Below are positions 1 through 9,938 of a stretch of DNA of 64,000 nt, piece by piece (positions within the stretch are counted from its first letter, which is position 1; the number at the start of each line of letters is the position of its first letter). Source of the DNA: Marthasterias glacialis. Taxonomy: Eukaryota; Echinodermata; Asteroidea; Forcipulatida; Asteriidae. A program made the position numbers and the translations under genes. Below the pieces are notes generated by a model. It was not told the origin of the DNA and ran no database searches. It was given only the letters and a program-made list of their open reading frames with translations. The stretch spans positions 3,175,884 to 3,239,883 of the forward strand of contig OU452239.1 of assembly GCA_911728455.2 (NCBI GenBank), read 5' to 3'.

Positions 1-1002
1 TTTGTGGGTTGATCTGCTAATGATTTGTATTGATTCCCCACTTGTTACGATCGTTATGAACGTACTGCAATTTATTTTGGCAATTCTTCACTTTATTTGA
101 GGAAAGCTTATTTTTATTTTGGCAGTGAGACTTATTTTATAGATAAATACATCCATGTCCCTTGTCTTTAATCTTTTGTTATACATCAAAATAAATAGAT
201 AAATAAACATTGTGAGCATCACCCCACAATGTAAAGAAAAACCCACAGTTACTGTAGTATACAACTCATGCTGCGCTCTCGTAAGCCCAGACCGACCGAC
301 AGACAGATACAGATAGATAACAAAATGTAGATACAAATTTAAAAGTATTGATACAAATTTATAAGTATTTTAAGCATTTCTTTAACAGGTTTTTTTTTTT
401 TGACGATTGATACTATAGAAGAAACATACATGTAAATACAGCATAGGAGGAAGCGACTCAAAAAGTACACTGCAGTAAAACATTACATTTTGGTTAGTTT
501 GGGTGCCTCACAAATACAATAATATTGTACAAAGCAATGGAACAGCTGGTCGCCATTAAGACTTATCCCATTCAAACCACCATGCTAGCCCAAGGTCCTT
601 CTAGTGATTATTTGTAATGCACAGTCTACCCTCGAGTATTTGTATGTTGCCCACAATCATCACCCACAACCCCTCTTGTGTAGACATCGTTACACCATCA
701 AGGCTAATGGCCATTCCTAAAGTACTCCACTGTCTCATTGTGATCTTAGGGGTGTTTTCAAAATCATGTGGAAAAATACGATTTTGTTGGTGTCATCTTG
801 TACCTGATGATGTAGAATCGTTTTGTTTTGGGGCGTTGTATGTTTCTTTGTTTATTTTGTCCGCGATTGTTTAAGATCCGTGAATAGCGCTATCAACTCA
901 CAACTATTTTAGTCCAAGCACGCATAAGATACACCATAACCCAAAAGGCTCCGATGGTAAAACTAAGCTGTGCTACGGAGACCGAGTCAACATAGACTTG
1001 AA
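1..1002. other. AT-rich intergenic DNA, no gene seen
   Basis: No frame here has convincing coding structure. Short open frames (for example 88-336 minus and 617-874 plus) have low-complexity or irregular composition, no recognisable domain and no good splice context. I see no RNA gene. Confidence 0.6.
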
Positions 1003-1280
1003 ATCAAGTCTGTATAAACGTACCGTATTTGTCACTGTAGAACCGAAGACCGCCGCGCCCTCTACTGGTCATATAGCGTACATGCTGTCGTGTACTGTGG
1101 CTTCTATCGTCTCATGTGTGTGTAGGTGACCGCTATCTGTAACGAGAGCGGTTACTGCTCTTGATAGCAGTCACACACGATAGCATGTACGCTATATGAC
1201 CAGTAGAGGGCGCGGCGGTACTTCGGGCGCGGCGGTCTTCGGTTCTACAGTGACAAATACGGTATGTTACAGACTTGATG
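1003..1280. repeat. Long imperfect palindrome (MITE-like)
   Basis: The arm at about 1003-1097 (starting ATCAAGTCTG) is repeated inverted at about 1168-1280 (ending CAGACTTGAT). The arms share the stretch around the 'gccctctactgg' motif and a long run upstream of it. The right arm carries a 17-bp tandem duplication (TACTTCGGGCGCGGCGG) absent from the left arm. The loop is about 70 bp. This is the structure of a non-autonomous DNA transposon or foldback element. No transposase is present. Confidence 0.75.
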
Positions 1281-1332
1281 TACATGTACATGTACATACA
1301 TGTACATGTACATGTACATGTACTGTACATGA
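1278..1332. repeat. (CATGTA)n microsatellite
   Basis: Repeated TACATG/CATGTA units directly abut the right end of the palindrome. A second, shorter tract of the same motif lies at 58788-58817. The short open frames across it on both strands (rich in Tyr-Met or Val-His alternations) are products of the repeat, not genes. Confidence 0.85.
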
Positions 1333-1780
1333 ACAACTCAAAACTACATGTACTAGGTCCAAGTACGCATGTGCGGGGGTATTTGGGATTTACGCACGCC
1401 CATTTATGTAAATTGCCCACGTTCGTCCTGGAAAAAAAAAATACGCTGGCGGCGGTCATTTTGACTTATAAGTAAAAAAAAAATGCAAAAAAGAAACTTT
1501 GGCCAAAATAATGGATTATTACACCCCAAAGATGACTCCAGTCACTACATTAGGTTAAAATTATATTGACCTTGTTAAAATGTACAAGTTTCAAAACATC
1601 CGGACAAAAAATACAGAAGTTATGGTGAAAACACGATTTTTGACAAAAAAATGGCAAAAAAGTCAAAAACGCCCTCTAGTGACGACTTTTGAAAATTTTG
1701 ACGTTATCATGTAGAACTCGGTAAAATGAACATTTGTGGCAAGTTTCATCAAATTCAATCGAACACTTTGGAAAATACGG
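1333..1780. other. Intergenic DNA, no gene seen
   Basis: AT-rich sequence with short A runs and no supported coding frame. It leads into the reverse-transcriptase relic; part of it may be an older non-coding piece of the same element, but I cannot show that. Confidence 0.5.
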
Positions 1781-1783
1781 AGG

Positions 1784-2247
1784 GATCTTGGTGGACGGGA
1801 AACACCTCACCAATCTCAGATACGGCGATGATATTCTCATTTTCAGTCATAGCCCAGAGAAACCCCTAGGGAATGATTCAAGATCTTGCAGACAAAAGCA
1901 ATAGGGAAGGCCTCAACATGAACATCAAGAAAACAAAGGTCATGATGAGCAACAACAGTCAAAACTCCAAGATAGCAGTTCAGTGGAAAGATCTGGAGAA
2001 AGTAGACGATTACATTTATCTGGGGAAGAAGATCACCCTTGACAACGAAACTGGAGAGGATATAAATAGAGAAGAATTCAGTTAGGTTGGGTGAAGTTTG
2101 GCACCCTCAGCTTCATCTTCAGAGACCAAATTCTTCCAATATCCCTGAAAATGAAGGTATTCGACCAGTACATCATACCGGTCCTATCATATGGTGCCGG
2201 GACATGGACCACCACCAAACGTCTACAGAAACAACTGTAGAAACAAC
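1784..2247 (+). pseudogene. Non-LTR retrotransposon reverse transcriptase relic
   Basis: Conceptual translation gives a reverse-transcriptase palm region. It reads ...HLTNLRYGDDILIF (catalytic YxDD box at 1821-1832, here YGDD), then in another frame from 1873 a segment with KSNREGLNMNIKKTKVM and VDDYIYLGKKITL, and from about 2079 back in the first frame LGWVKFGTLSF and QYIIPVLSYGAGTWT. This order is typical of LINE ORF2 proteins. Two mutually compensating frameshifts (near 1865-1873 and near 2070-2085) and a later stop show it is dead. The 3' end is cut at the left edge of the lectin tandem duplication (about 2248). The flanking 5' part is missing. Confidence 0.85.
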
Positions 2248-3977
2248 TCTAGTTCGTCTTAAATGAACAGTCTCCCGTGGTTCAGGCCCATTTACTGGTC
2301 TGAATTTTGCAGGAGTTCGTTTCCTGACAGTCTTGAGCTGTTGAAAATGATATCCTTACTCGTACACACACCAATACCGAGTTCATGGTTCCAGTGCTAG
2401 ATACTGCCTGAGCGTATCTCCGTCAATATCAGTTGGATGTTATAAAATTCCGCCTGCGATGTTTTTTTTTTTTTTTTTTACAAATAACCGGATACGGATC
2501 GGCAGTCTATTGTTGCTAATGAATGTTGCATCTCACAACGACGCAAGCTACTAATTAAGTTCTCGAAGTGCCCTTAAAAAGTTAATTTAGCAGAAACGAG
2601 TATGACTAGCATGTGTTTCTTGAAGTTTCATGGCAAAATTACAATGAGGTGCATTCGATTAGCTTCCCAGGTTGATCTGACTCCAGTGCGTACAAGTAGC
2701 ATTGGCGTCATTGCCGTGGCTCACCCGGATCAGCCCCAAGTAACATGCTTGTGGAGCAGGTATACTTGGAGTAGATTCAGGTGCATGACGTCATGACTAG
2801 TGACGTAGCCAACGTCTTTTTCAAAGGGGGGCTAAAGGAGGGGGTACACAGATATTTATAGAGGGGGAAATTTCAGTTAAAATTGCCTGATTATAGCACA
2901 TGTCACGGTGTCCAGAGGCTGACATGGGGCAAGCAGGGACAAGATGTTCGAAAATTTTCTCAATGGCCGCGCCTTTTTTGTCATTCAGCGGGACACTTTC
3001 ACTAAGTTTGACACACAGTGACTTTTGAGCATTAAGAAAAAAAATATTCGCAGACATGTACTATTTTATTAACCTGGAGGCTTGTGAATAAATTAACTTT
3101 GCAGTTTTTACAATGACAATTACTTTACAACATTCATTAATCCACGAAGGGGTTTCAGACGTATTAAATGCACATAATGAAAGTAGTTCCGGTCGGCTGT
3201 CCCGATTTGCATTATGAATGCAAGTGGAAGTTGGCGTTCAAATAGCTCGTCGGGGCTCACCCAGATGAGCACACCCGGGTCCAACCGGATAAGCTAGCCG
3301 AACCCGTATATTTTCCCAGGACAGATGAGGCCACTTAGCATAAATGGGCGTGTTTTCTGCCCAGCTCAGTCTGTGCGCGTGCGCACTTCGAAGCCTTTCC
3401 GGACAAAGTTTCTTATAATTTGTTAGAGATGACGGCGTGTGGAGATGTGCGATCCGCAGAAAAACCTTGCCCTATAGTCTGGAAACTTTCCCTCGATTAC
3501 TTTAAAATTTCAAATTAAAAGTTAGGGCATGTAAGCCCCTACAACTTGTTATAAGTACTGGCCTCTGTAGTCTAGTACTACATGCGTCAATACTAGTGCA
3601 TGCTGTAGGCGTGTAACTTAGAAGTTAGACTTAACTAACACTAACCAAAATGACGTCAGGTGAATTTTGGTAAATTAATGAAAATTTTGTGAAAATCTAA
3701 ATACTGCACATCGAAACACCGAGTGTTTGTTTTATTACAATAACATTCAAATGGTATTCTGGTTCTCCCATAAAACACGAGTCCGGGGGTTTGATGGCGA
3801 TCATTCAAAATCGCTTTCTCTGATGAATTGTGATATGGGTCCGATAAGACCTGAGTTTACTAAGAGAAAAAAACCGGCTACTCTAGAAACTGCTTGATAA
3901 CGTCAGTGGTTATCGTCGATATACAAGTAAATACTGCAGATGCGATCATATTTAGACATTAAACACTAAACAAATAC

Positions 3978-3983
3978 TTTATT
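3978..3983 (-). promoter_or_regulatory. Polyadenylation signal of lectin A
   Basis: AATAAA on the minus strand, about 75 nt downstream of the lectin A stop codon. It is conserved in the second copy at 6557-6562. Confidence 0.6.
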
Positions 3984-4057
3984 TTTGGGTTGATCTAATC
4001 AGCAATGAATCATAGATACAAGTCTGATGTCACAACGATCTATAATGTCTTTAGACA

Positions 4058-4789
4058 TCACAGTTCAAAGTAGTTACACTCGTCATCGTAGATCACGTCA
4101 CCTTCATCAGACTCAAGGATCGTGGCGTTGTTGAGTTGGCAGATCTTATGTGGACCTCCCTGCCAAAGATTGAAAGAGCGGCATCGAGGCTTGGCCCAGC
4201 ACGCTTCACCACACTCGGTGACACCCTTTACTGTTATGTTCTTGATCTCATGGCCGTGCAGACACTGCCGTTTACCGCGACCGTCTGCAGCCATCGTGAT
4301 TGAGTAGACGTGGACGTGACGTGTCATCTCGCAAACTACCATTTTTTCAAATGAAGTACAAGGAAACTCGTCTTGCCATTTGCCATGAACATTCTTAGAC
4401 ATGAAAATGCATCCCTGGTCATTGGTTGGTTGGTATCTATTCCAGTGTGTGAACGGAGGCTGCTGTGTCTGACCATAGCATGTCACGTTTCCTCCTTGGT
4501 GTTTGCAACCGATCCACAACCCGCAAGTGTTGATTACAGTGCAAGCATCTCTCTGCATTTCATGTATTAAGTTATTTTCCGCCATAGTATTTGGGACAGC
4601 CAGGCTACTTCGTGGACGTCCGCAAACTCTCAAAGCTTCGTTCCACTCTAGCTTCTCATCAAGTACAATGTAACAAGAGTCACGCCAGCTCTTCCACCCG
4701 GGGGAACAATATGCATCGCTAATACGAACAACGCAAACACAAATCAAGATGGCGGTTAAACTCAGAGTTGGTCGAAAATTTGGCATCAT
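4058..4789 (-). CDS. Secreted C-type lectin with PAN/apple-like C-terminal domain (copy A)
   Basis: An intronless gene of 243 codons. Residues 1-26 form a hydrophobic signal peptide (core TAILICVCVV) ending near SDA. A C-type lectin-like domain follows (about 28-154), with the WIG core motif, ten cysteines and a closing GKWQDE...VVCE motif. The usual sugar-binding triplet (EPN or QPD) is replaced by QPT and the WND box by WQD, so calcium and sugar binding cannot be predicted. Residues about 176-239 contain six cysteines spaced as in PAN/apple modules. Three N-glycosylation sequons are visible (NVT, NIT, NAT). The product is probably secreted, a putative pattern-recognition or adhesion lectin. 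Two ATG codons open the frame; the second matches the start of copy B. The stop TGA directly follows ...NYFEL. An AATAAA lies downstream. Confidence 0.9.
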   Translation of the reverse strand: MMPNFRPTLSLTAILICVCVVRISDAYCSPGWKSWRDSCYIVLDEKLEWNEALRVCGRPRSSLAVPNTMAENNLIHEMQRDACTVINTCGLWIGCKHQGGNVTCYGQTQQPPFTHWNRYQPTNDQGCIFMSKNVHGKWQDEFPCTSFEKMVVCEMTRHVHVYSITMAADGRGKRQCLHGHEIKNITVKGVTECGEACWAKPRCRSFNLWQGGPHKICQLNNATILESDEGDVIYDDECNYFEL

Positions 4790-5060
4790 GGTGTTGATTA
4801 TGTATTATAGAAGATATATTTGTTATCTAGTTCGTCTTAAATGAACAGTCTCCCGTGGTTCAGGCCCATTTACTGGTCTGAATTTTGCAGGAGTTCGTTT
4901 CCTGACAGTCTTGAGCTGTTGAAAATGATATCCTTACTCGTACACACACCAATACCGAGTTCATGGTTCCAGTGCTAGATACTGCCTGAGCGTATCTCCG
5001 TCAATATCAGTTGGATGTTATAAAATTCCGCCTGCGATGTTTTTTTTTTTTTTTTACAAA
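4790..5060 (-). promoter_or_regulatory. Presumed promoter region of lectin A
   Basis: Sequence immediately upstream of lectin A. From 4826 it is the left end of duplication unit B, and it is nearly identical to 2248-2500. A more divergent version lies upstream of lectin B (7414-7580). I see no clear TATA box; the call rests on position and on conservation of the block in three places. Confidence 0.45.
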
Positions 5061-6556
5061 TAACCGGATACGGATCGGCAGTCTATTGTTGCTAATGAAT
5101 GTTGCATCTCACAACGACGCAAGCTACTAATTAAGTTCTCGAAGTGCCCTTAAAAAGTTAATTTAGCAGAAACGAGTATGACTAGCATGTGTTTCTTGAA
5201 GTTTCATGGCAAAATTACAATGAGGTGCATTCGATTAGCTTCCCAGGTTGATCTGACTCCAGTGCGTACAAGTAGCATTGGCGTCATTGCCGTGGCTCAC
5301 CCGGATCAGCCCCAAGTAACATGCTTGTGGAGCAGGTATACTTGGAGTAGATTCAGGTGCATGACGTCATGACTAGTGACGTAGCCAACGTCTTTTTCAA
5401 AGGGGGGCTAAAGGAGGGGGTACACAGATATTTATAGAGGGGGAAATTTCAGTTAAAATTGCCTGATTATAGCACATGTCACGGTGTCCAGAGGCTGACA
5501 TGGGGCAAGCAGGGGACAAGATGTTCGAAAATTTTCTCAATGGCCGCGCCTTTTTTGTCATTCAGTGGGACACTTTCACTAAGTTTGACACACAGTGACT
5601 TTTGAGCATTAAGAAAAAAAATTATTCGCAGACATGTACTATTTTATTAACCTGGAGGCTTGTGAATAAATTAACCTTGCAGTTTTTACAATGACAATTA
5701 CTTTACAACATTCGTTAATCCACGAAGGGGTTTCAGACGTATTAAATGCACATAATGAAAGTAGTTCCGGTCGGCTGTCCCGATTTGCATTTATGAATGC
5801 AAGTGGAAGTTGGCGTTCAAATAGCTCGTCGGGGCTCACCCAGATGAGCACACCCGGGTCCAACCTGATAAGCTAGCCGAACCCGTATATTTTCCCAGGA
5901 CAGATGAGGCCACTTAGCATAAATGGGCGTGTTTTCTGCCCAGCTCAGTCTGTGCGCGTGCGCACTTCGAAGCCTTTCCGGACAAAGTTTCTTATAATTT
6001 GTTAGAGATGACGGCGTGTGGAGATGTGCGATCCGCAGAAAAACCTTGCCCTATAGTCTGGAAACTTTCCCTCGATTACTTTAAAATTTCAAATTAAAAG
6101 TTAGGGCATGTAAGCCCCTACAACTTGTTATAAGTACTGGCCTCTGTAGTCTAGTACTACATGCGTCAATACTAGTGCATGCTGTAGGCGTGTAACTTAG
6201 AAGTTAGACTTAACTAACACTAACCAAAATGACGTCAGGTGAATTTTGGTAAATTAATGAAAATTTTGTGAAAATCTAAATACTGCACATCGAAACACCG
6301 AGTGTTTGTTTTATTACAATAACATTCAAATGGTATTCTGGTTCTCCCATAAAACACGAGTCCGGGGGTTTGATGGCGATCATTCAAAATCGCTTTCTCT
6401 GATGAATTGTGATATGGGTCCGATAAGACCTGAGTTTACTAAGAGAAAAAAACCGGCTACTCTAGAAACTGCTTGATAACGTCAGTGGTTATCGTCGATA
6501 TACAAGTAAATACTGCAGATGCGATCATATTTAGACATTAAACACTAAACAAATAC

Positions 6557-6562
6557 TTTATT
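6557..6562 (-). promoter_or_regulatory. Polyadenylation signal of lectin B
   Basis: AATAAA on the minus strand, only 16 nt past the displaced stop codon of lectin B. The longer reading frame has consumed most of what is 3' UTR in copy A. Confidence 0.55.
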
Positions 6563-6577
6563 TTTGGGTTGATCTAA

Positions 6578-7363
6578 TCAGCAATGAATCATAGCTACAA
6601 GTCTGATGTCACAACGATCTATAATGTCTTTAGACATCAGTTCAAAGTAGTTACACTCGTCATCGTAGATCACGTCACCTTCATCAGACTCAAGGATCGT
6701 GGCGTTGTTGAGTTGGCAGATCTTATGTGGACCTCCCTGCCAAAGATTGAAAGAGCGGCATCGAGGCTTGGCCCAGCACGCTTCACCACACTCGGTGACA
6801 CCCTTTACTGTTATGTTCTTGATCTCATGGCCGTGCAGACACTGCCGTTTACCGCGACCGTCTGCAGCCATCGTGATTGAGTAGACGTGGACGTGACGTG
6901 TCATCTCGCAAACTACCATTTTTTCAAATGAAGTACAAGGAAACTCGTCTTGCCATTTGCCATGAACATTCTTAGACATGAAAATGCATCCCTGGTCATT
7001 GGTTGGTTGGTATCTATTCCAGTGTGTGAACGGAGGCTGCTGTGTCTGACCATAGCATGTCACGTTTCCTCCTTGGTGTTTGCAACCGATCCACAACCCG
7101 CAAGTGTTGATTACAGTGCAAGCATCTCTCTGCATTTCATGTATTAAGTTATTTTCCGCCATAGTATTTGGGACAGCCAGGCTACTTCGTGGACGTCCGC
7201 AAACTCTCAAAGCTTCGTTCCACTCTAGCTTCTCATCAAGTACAATGTAACAAGAGTCACGCCAGCTCTTCCATCCGGGGGGACAATATGCATCGCTAAT
7301 ACGAACAACGCAAACACAAATCAAGATGGCGGTAAAACTCAGAGTTGGTCGCAAATTTGGCAT
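6578..7363 (-). CDS. Secreted C-type lectin with PAN/apple-like domain, C-terminally extended (copy B)
   Basis: An intronless gene of 261 codons, paralogous to the lectin at 4058-4789. From the codon after the YC(S/P)PG motif to the shared ...NYFEL, the two proteins are identical. They differ only in the signal peptide and first mature residues (F/L, L/F and S/P). The domain layout is the same: signal peptide about 1-26, lectin domain about 27-153 with WIG at 91-93, QPT at 119-121 and WQD at 137-139, and a PAN-like module about 175-238. A 2-nt deletion relative to copy A removes the stop, so translation continues for 19 residues (MSKDIIDRC...MIHC), adding two cysteines. The start ATG at 7363 is preceded by a stretch homologous to the other copies. 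Function is presumably extracellular glycan or protein binding; the ligand is unknown. Confidence 0.9.
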   Translation of the reverse strand: MPNLRPTLSFTAILICVCVVRISDAYCPPGWKSWRDSCYIVLDEKLEWNEALRVCGRPRSSLAVPNTMAENNLIHEMQRDACTVINTCGLWIGCKHQGGNVTCYGQTQQPPFTHWNRYQPTNDQGCIFMSKNVHGKWQDEFPCTSFEKMVVCEMTRHVHVYSITMAADGRGKRQCLHGHEIKNITVKGVTECGEACWAKPRCRSFNLWQGGPHKICQLNNATILESDEGDVIYDDECNYFELMSKDIIDRCDIRLVAMIHC

Positions 7364-7413
7364 TATGGTGTTGATCGTGTAAATATTATTAGAAGATATA
7401 GGCCTATTTGTTA

Positions 7414-7600
7414 TCTATTTCGTCTTGAAGGAACAGTCTCCCGTGGTTCAGGCCCATTTACTGGTCTGAATTTTGCAGGAGTTCGTTTGTGTGAGTCTTG
7501 CGGTGTTGAAAATGCTATCCTTATTCGTACACGCATTTATACTGAGTAATGGATTTCTGTGCTAGCCTAAGCGTACTAACATCATTCTCTTTGTTGATTG
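7414..7600 (-). promoter_or_regulatory. Presumed promoter region of lectin B (third, diverged copy)
   Basis: Begins with the same block as at 2250 and 4828 (CGTCTT, then GAACAGTCTCCCGTGG) and stays alignable to about 7580 with increasing mismatches. It lies directly upstream of lectin B. It is probably the ancestral upstream region from which the duplicated units derive. Confidence 0.5.
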
Positions 7601-8163
7601 TCTCCTATAACAGGTAATTCAATGGGTTGTCCTAGAAACCATTCACTGCACTTAATGGCACTTTGCGAAAACGGTCGTTATGCTTTATTTACAACCCCTG
7701 TTATTGACGCTTCCTGGTTAAAAAAAGTAATTTAATAATCGAAACCAATTTTCCGATATGTCATTGTTCAAAGCAGAAACATCGAGTGCCGAAACGCTAT
7801 TAAACTTGCACACGCAAAAAACACTCAGCTAAGCGGGACCTGCATTGACGTCAACACACCACCATCTTAGAGGTAAAACGATGATGAAACAAAAGAAACG
7901 CACATCCACGTACGCATGTCGCAAAGGCTGAGCCAATGGAAATGCAAGAATGTTCACAACTTCTGTGTTAGTTACAATGGTCAAGGTATATCTCCAATAG
8001 ATAATATCAAAATGTTTAGGCATGGTGTTAGATCAAGGTTCAACTGGTTTTTCAAGTTCAAAGTTCCGTATTATGGACCTAGCCGAATAGCATGCAAAAT
8101 CAAAATATACCCGGGGTTGAATCTTTGACTTAAGAAAAAATTCATGAATGACCACCCCTAAAG
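7601..8163. other. Intergenic DNA, no gene seen
   Basis: No supported coding frame. The stretch 7826-7905 (ATTGACGTCAA, ACCACCATCTTAGAGGTAAA) is the inverse of the right half of the short-TIR family found complete at 18538-18713 and 33217-33362, so a fragment of that family lies here. Confidence 0.5.
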
Positions 8164-8435
8164 GAATAGACCGATCCATTAAGCCCCGCCCCAAAACATA
8201 CTGACCAATCACAGCATAGGCTAAATCACCACTGCACATGTGGACAGCACAGTGTGCGTCTCTTCAATGCCACACTGCACGACATGAACGTGCGTGCTAT
8301 AAGTACGCGCGTGCATATTTAAATTTTCCAATAGGATTTTTATCGTGTCGGACTTTAGTCGGACTTTCGATGGCGTACCCAAGGCTGTGGTTGGTCAACA
8401 CGTATGGGGGCGGGGCTTAATGGATCGGTCTATTC
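8164..8435. mobile_element. MITE with perfect 29-bp terminal inverted repeats
   Basis: Bases 8164-8192 (starting GAATAGACCGATCC) match 8407-8435 exactly as a reverse complement. The termini contain AAGCCCCGCCCC / GGGGCGGGGCTT, i.e. a GC-box-like sequence. The element is 272 bp with no coding capacity. Perfect TIRs suggest recent movement. Elements with related termini occur at 19125-19882 and 58706-59187. Confidence 0.85.
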
Positions 8436-9938
8436 ACATAGGAACTGTTCAACAAATCTCTTGGCATGAACCATTAGCCATGTTAACCACTCCAGACTGA
8501 AATCAATCAAGTCTCCCAAATAGCTGGATGGTTTGGCATTTTTCTATTGGGCCTATATCTGATGGTTTAGACCATTAGAAATGGATTGTGTTCACCCCAA
8601 ATAAATCTTACTTGCTATTATAAAACATACTGCTCGAAACAGTCCGTTGGTGTAAGTGTGCGCATAGATTCAGATGGTACTCTGCATGGATTTAATCTGG
8701 GCAACCTAGGACCGTGATAAAACACAAGAGTGCGTACTCGTTGCATTTTGGATAAGTTGTTAGCTTTACTCTTGTAATATGCAATTTCATAGCATGGAGA
8801 CGAGCCAACTTATGAAAATTACATTTTTTTTTTACAACAAAAATCTTGAAAGTCAACCTTTGACTCCAAAATGTGCAGGTTTTAATTACAATTTAACGTC
8901 AACATGACATTTTTTCAATGCGATTTAAAACACCTTATGTATTAAGAATTTTGCAATGACACTAAAATGGAAGATTTGTTAAACTTTTTTTTCGACTTCA
9001 TCAATTACACTGAACACAAACAGCAGTAAATCAACAATGTGTTAAACACTTGCATTTAACCCACGATTTATTTTTCAACAAGAAATATTATAAACACCAG
9101 ATAATCAATATCAGCATTTTGCTCTCCAGAATCAGAAGAAAATGTATGAGATTAAAAAATTACTCAAATTTGATAACAGCAGGTATCCTACACTTGAGAA
9201 GAACAAAATGTAACAACTGATTGCGATAAAGCTTCAACAAATTCCTAACATTATTTCAACTTTTAAAGGTCACTTCACAAACTGATTAGCATTAACTGAT
9301 GACATGACAAGTGTGGTTGGACTTCGGCACTGAACTCTACAAAGCAAAGGTTTCAAGGTCAGCACAGCGTGGGTTCCAACCCTAGCCATGCTGTTTACAG
9401 TGCTTGGGTCCATGGAAAGACATTCAGCCATAATTTCATTCTCTTCATCCAGGTGTATAGATGAATGTTGGAGATGATGTCTTTACTTTACCCTCATTCT
9501 CTCAGTAGCTTGATTTCTTTCCACTAAAGATATAATGTAATTGCCAAAGAACATGACAGTGTGTGGACTTCAAAATGACACTTATTTCTTATTGCTGCAT
9601 GTTTTGCAGGAGAAGTTGTAGTTTGTTCAAAGCCACTTTGTTGTTACTCTTGCCAAGCTGCAACATACAGATATAACCCTATTTCTACTCCACTTCCTCT
9701 CAGAAATAAATTTCAAACCATGTTCGGCAACTTTGTGAAGGAATGGACATGCCATTCCTGAATACGTCCAAGGAGTCTTTCTGACGACAAATCCAACGTC
9801 AACATATTCATCAAACATTCTTTCCACACAGAAATGCAAGGCTTTAGAAAATCTCAACTCACATCTGACTTGAATTGCAGTCGATCACCTCCTGGAAAAC
9901 TAACGGCATTAGTGTATTCCCCCCTGGGAATGGAATGC
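8436..9938. other. Intergenic DNA and probable SMG9 3' UTR
   Basis: No independent gene is supported. The part from about 9050 to 9938 is probably the 3' UTR of the minus-strand SMG9 gene. A diverged tRNA-derived SINE fragment (GTGGGTTCCAACCC box) lies at about 9315-9450. The 76-codon minus frame at 9627-9857 lies inside this UTR and shows no domain. Confidence 0.45.
9067..9072 (-). promoter_or_regulatory. Candidate SMG9 polyadenylation signal
   Basis: AATAAA on the minus strand, about 870 nt downstream of the SMG9 stop codon. It is the first canonical hexamer I found in this direction; usage is unproven. Confidence 0.4.

Larger units (their letters stand above)
2248..4825. repeat. Tandem duplication unit A (lectin-bearing)
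   Basis: This 2578-bp unit repeats almost base for base at 4826-7413. Shared landmarks include the block beginning TAGTTCGTCTTAAATGAACA (2250 and 4828), a T homopolymer near 2461/5040, a fragment beginning GACGTAGCCAACG near 2809/5378 and the lectin gene. The few differences are single bases and small indels, so the duplication is recent. The non-coding part 2500-3960 has no supported gene. The duplicated 64-codon frames at 2602-2796 and 5178-5372 are identical by copying and show no domain. Confidence 0.95.
4826..7413. repeat. Tandem duplication unit B (lectin-bearing)
   Basis: Second copy of the 2.58-kb unit, offset by 2578-2580 bp. It differs from unit A by scattered substitutions (for example near 3276/5864) and small indels, including the 2-nt indel at the lectin stop codon and a roughly 10-bp insertion near 7380-7405. 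The gene-free part 5060-6550 mirrors that of unit A. Confidence 0.95.

Noticed and set aside
2602..2796. 64-codon frame repeated identically at 5178-5372
   Set aside because: The identity is due to the tandem duplication, not to coding constraint; no domain or codon bias.
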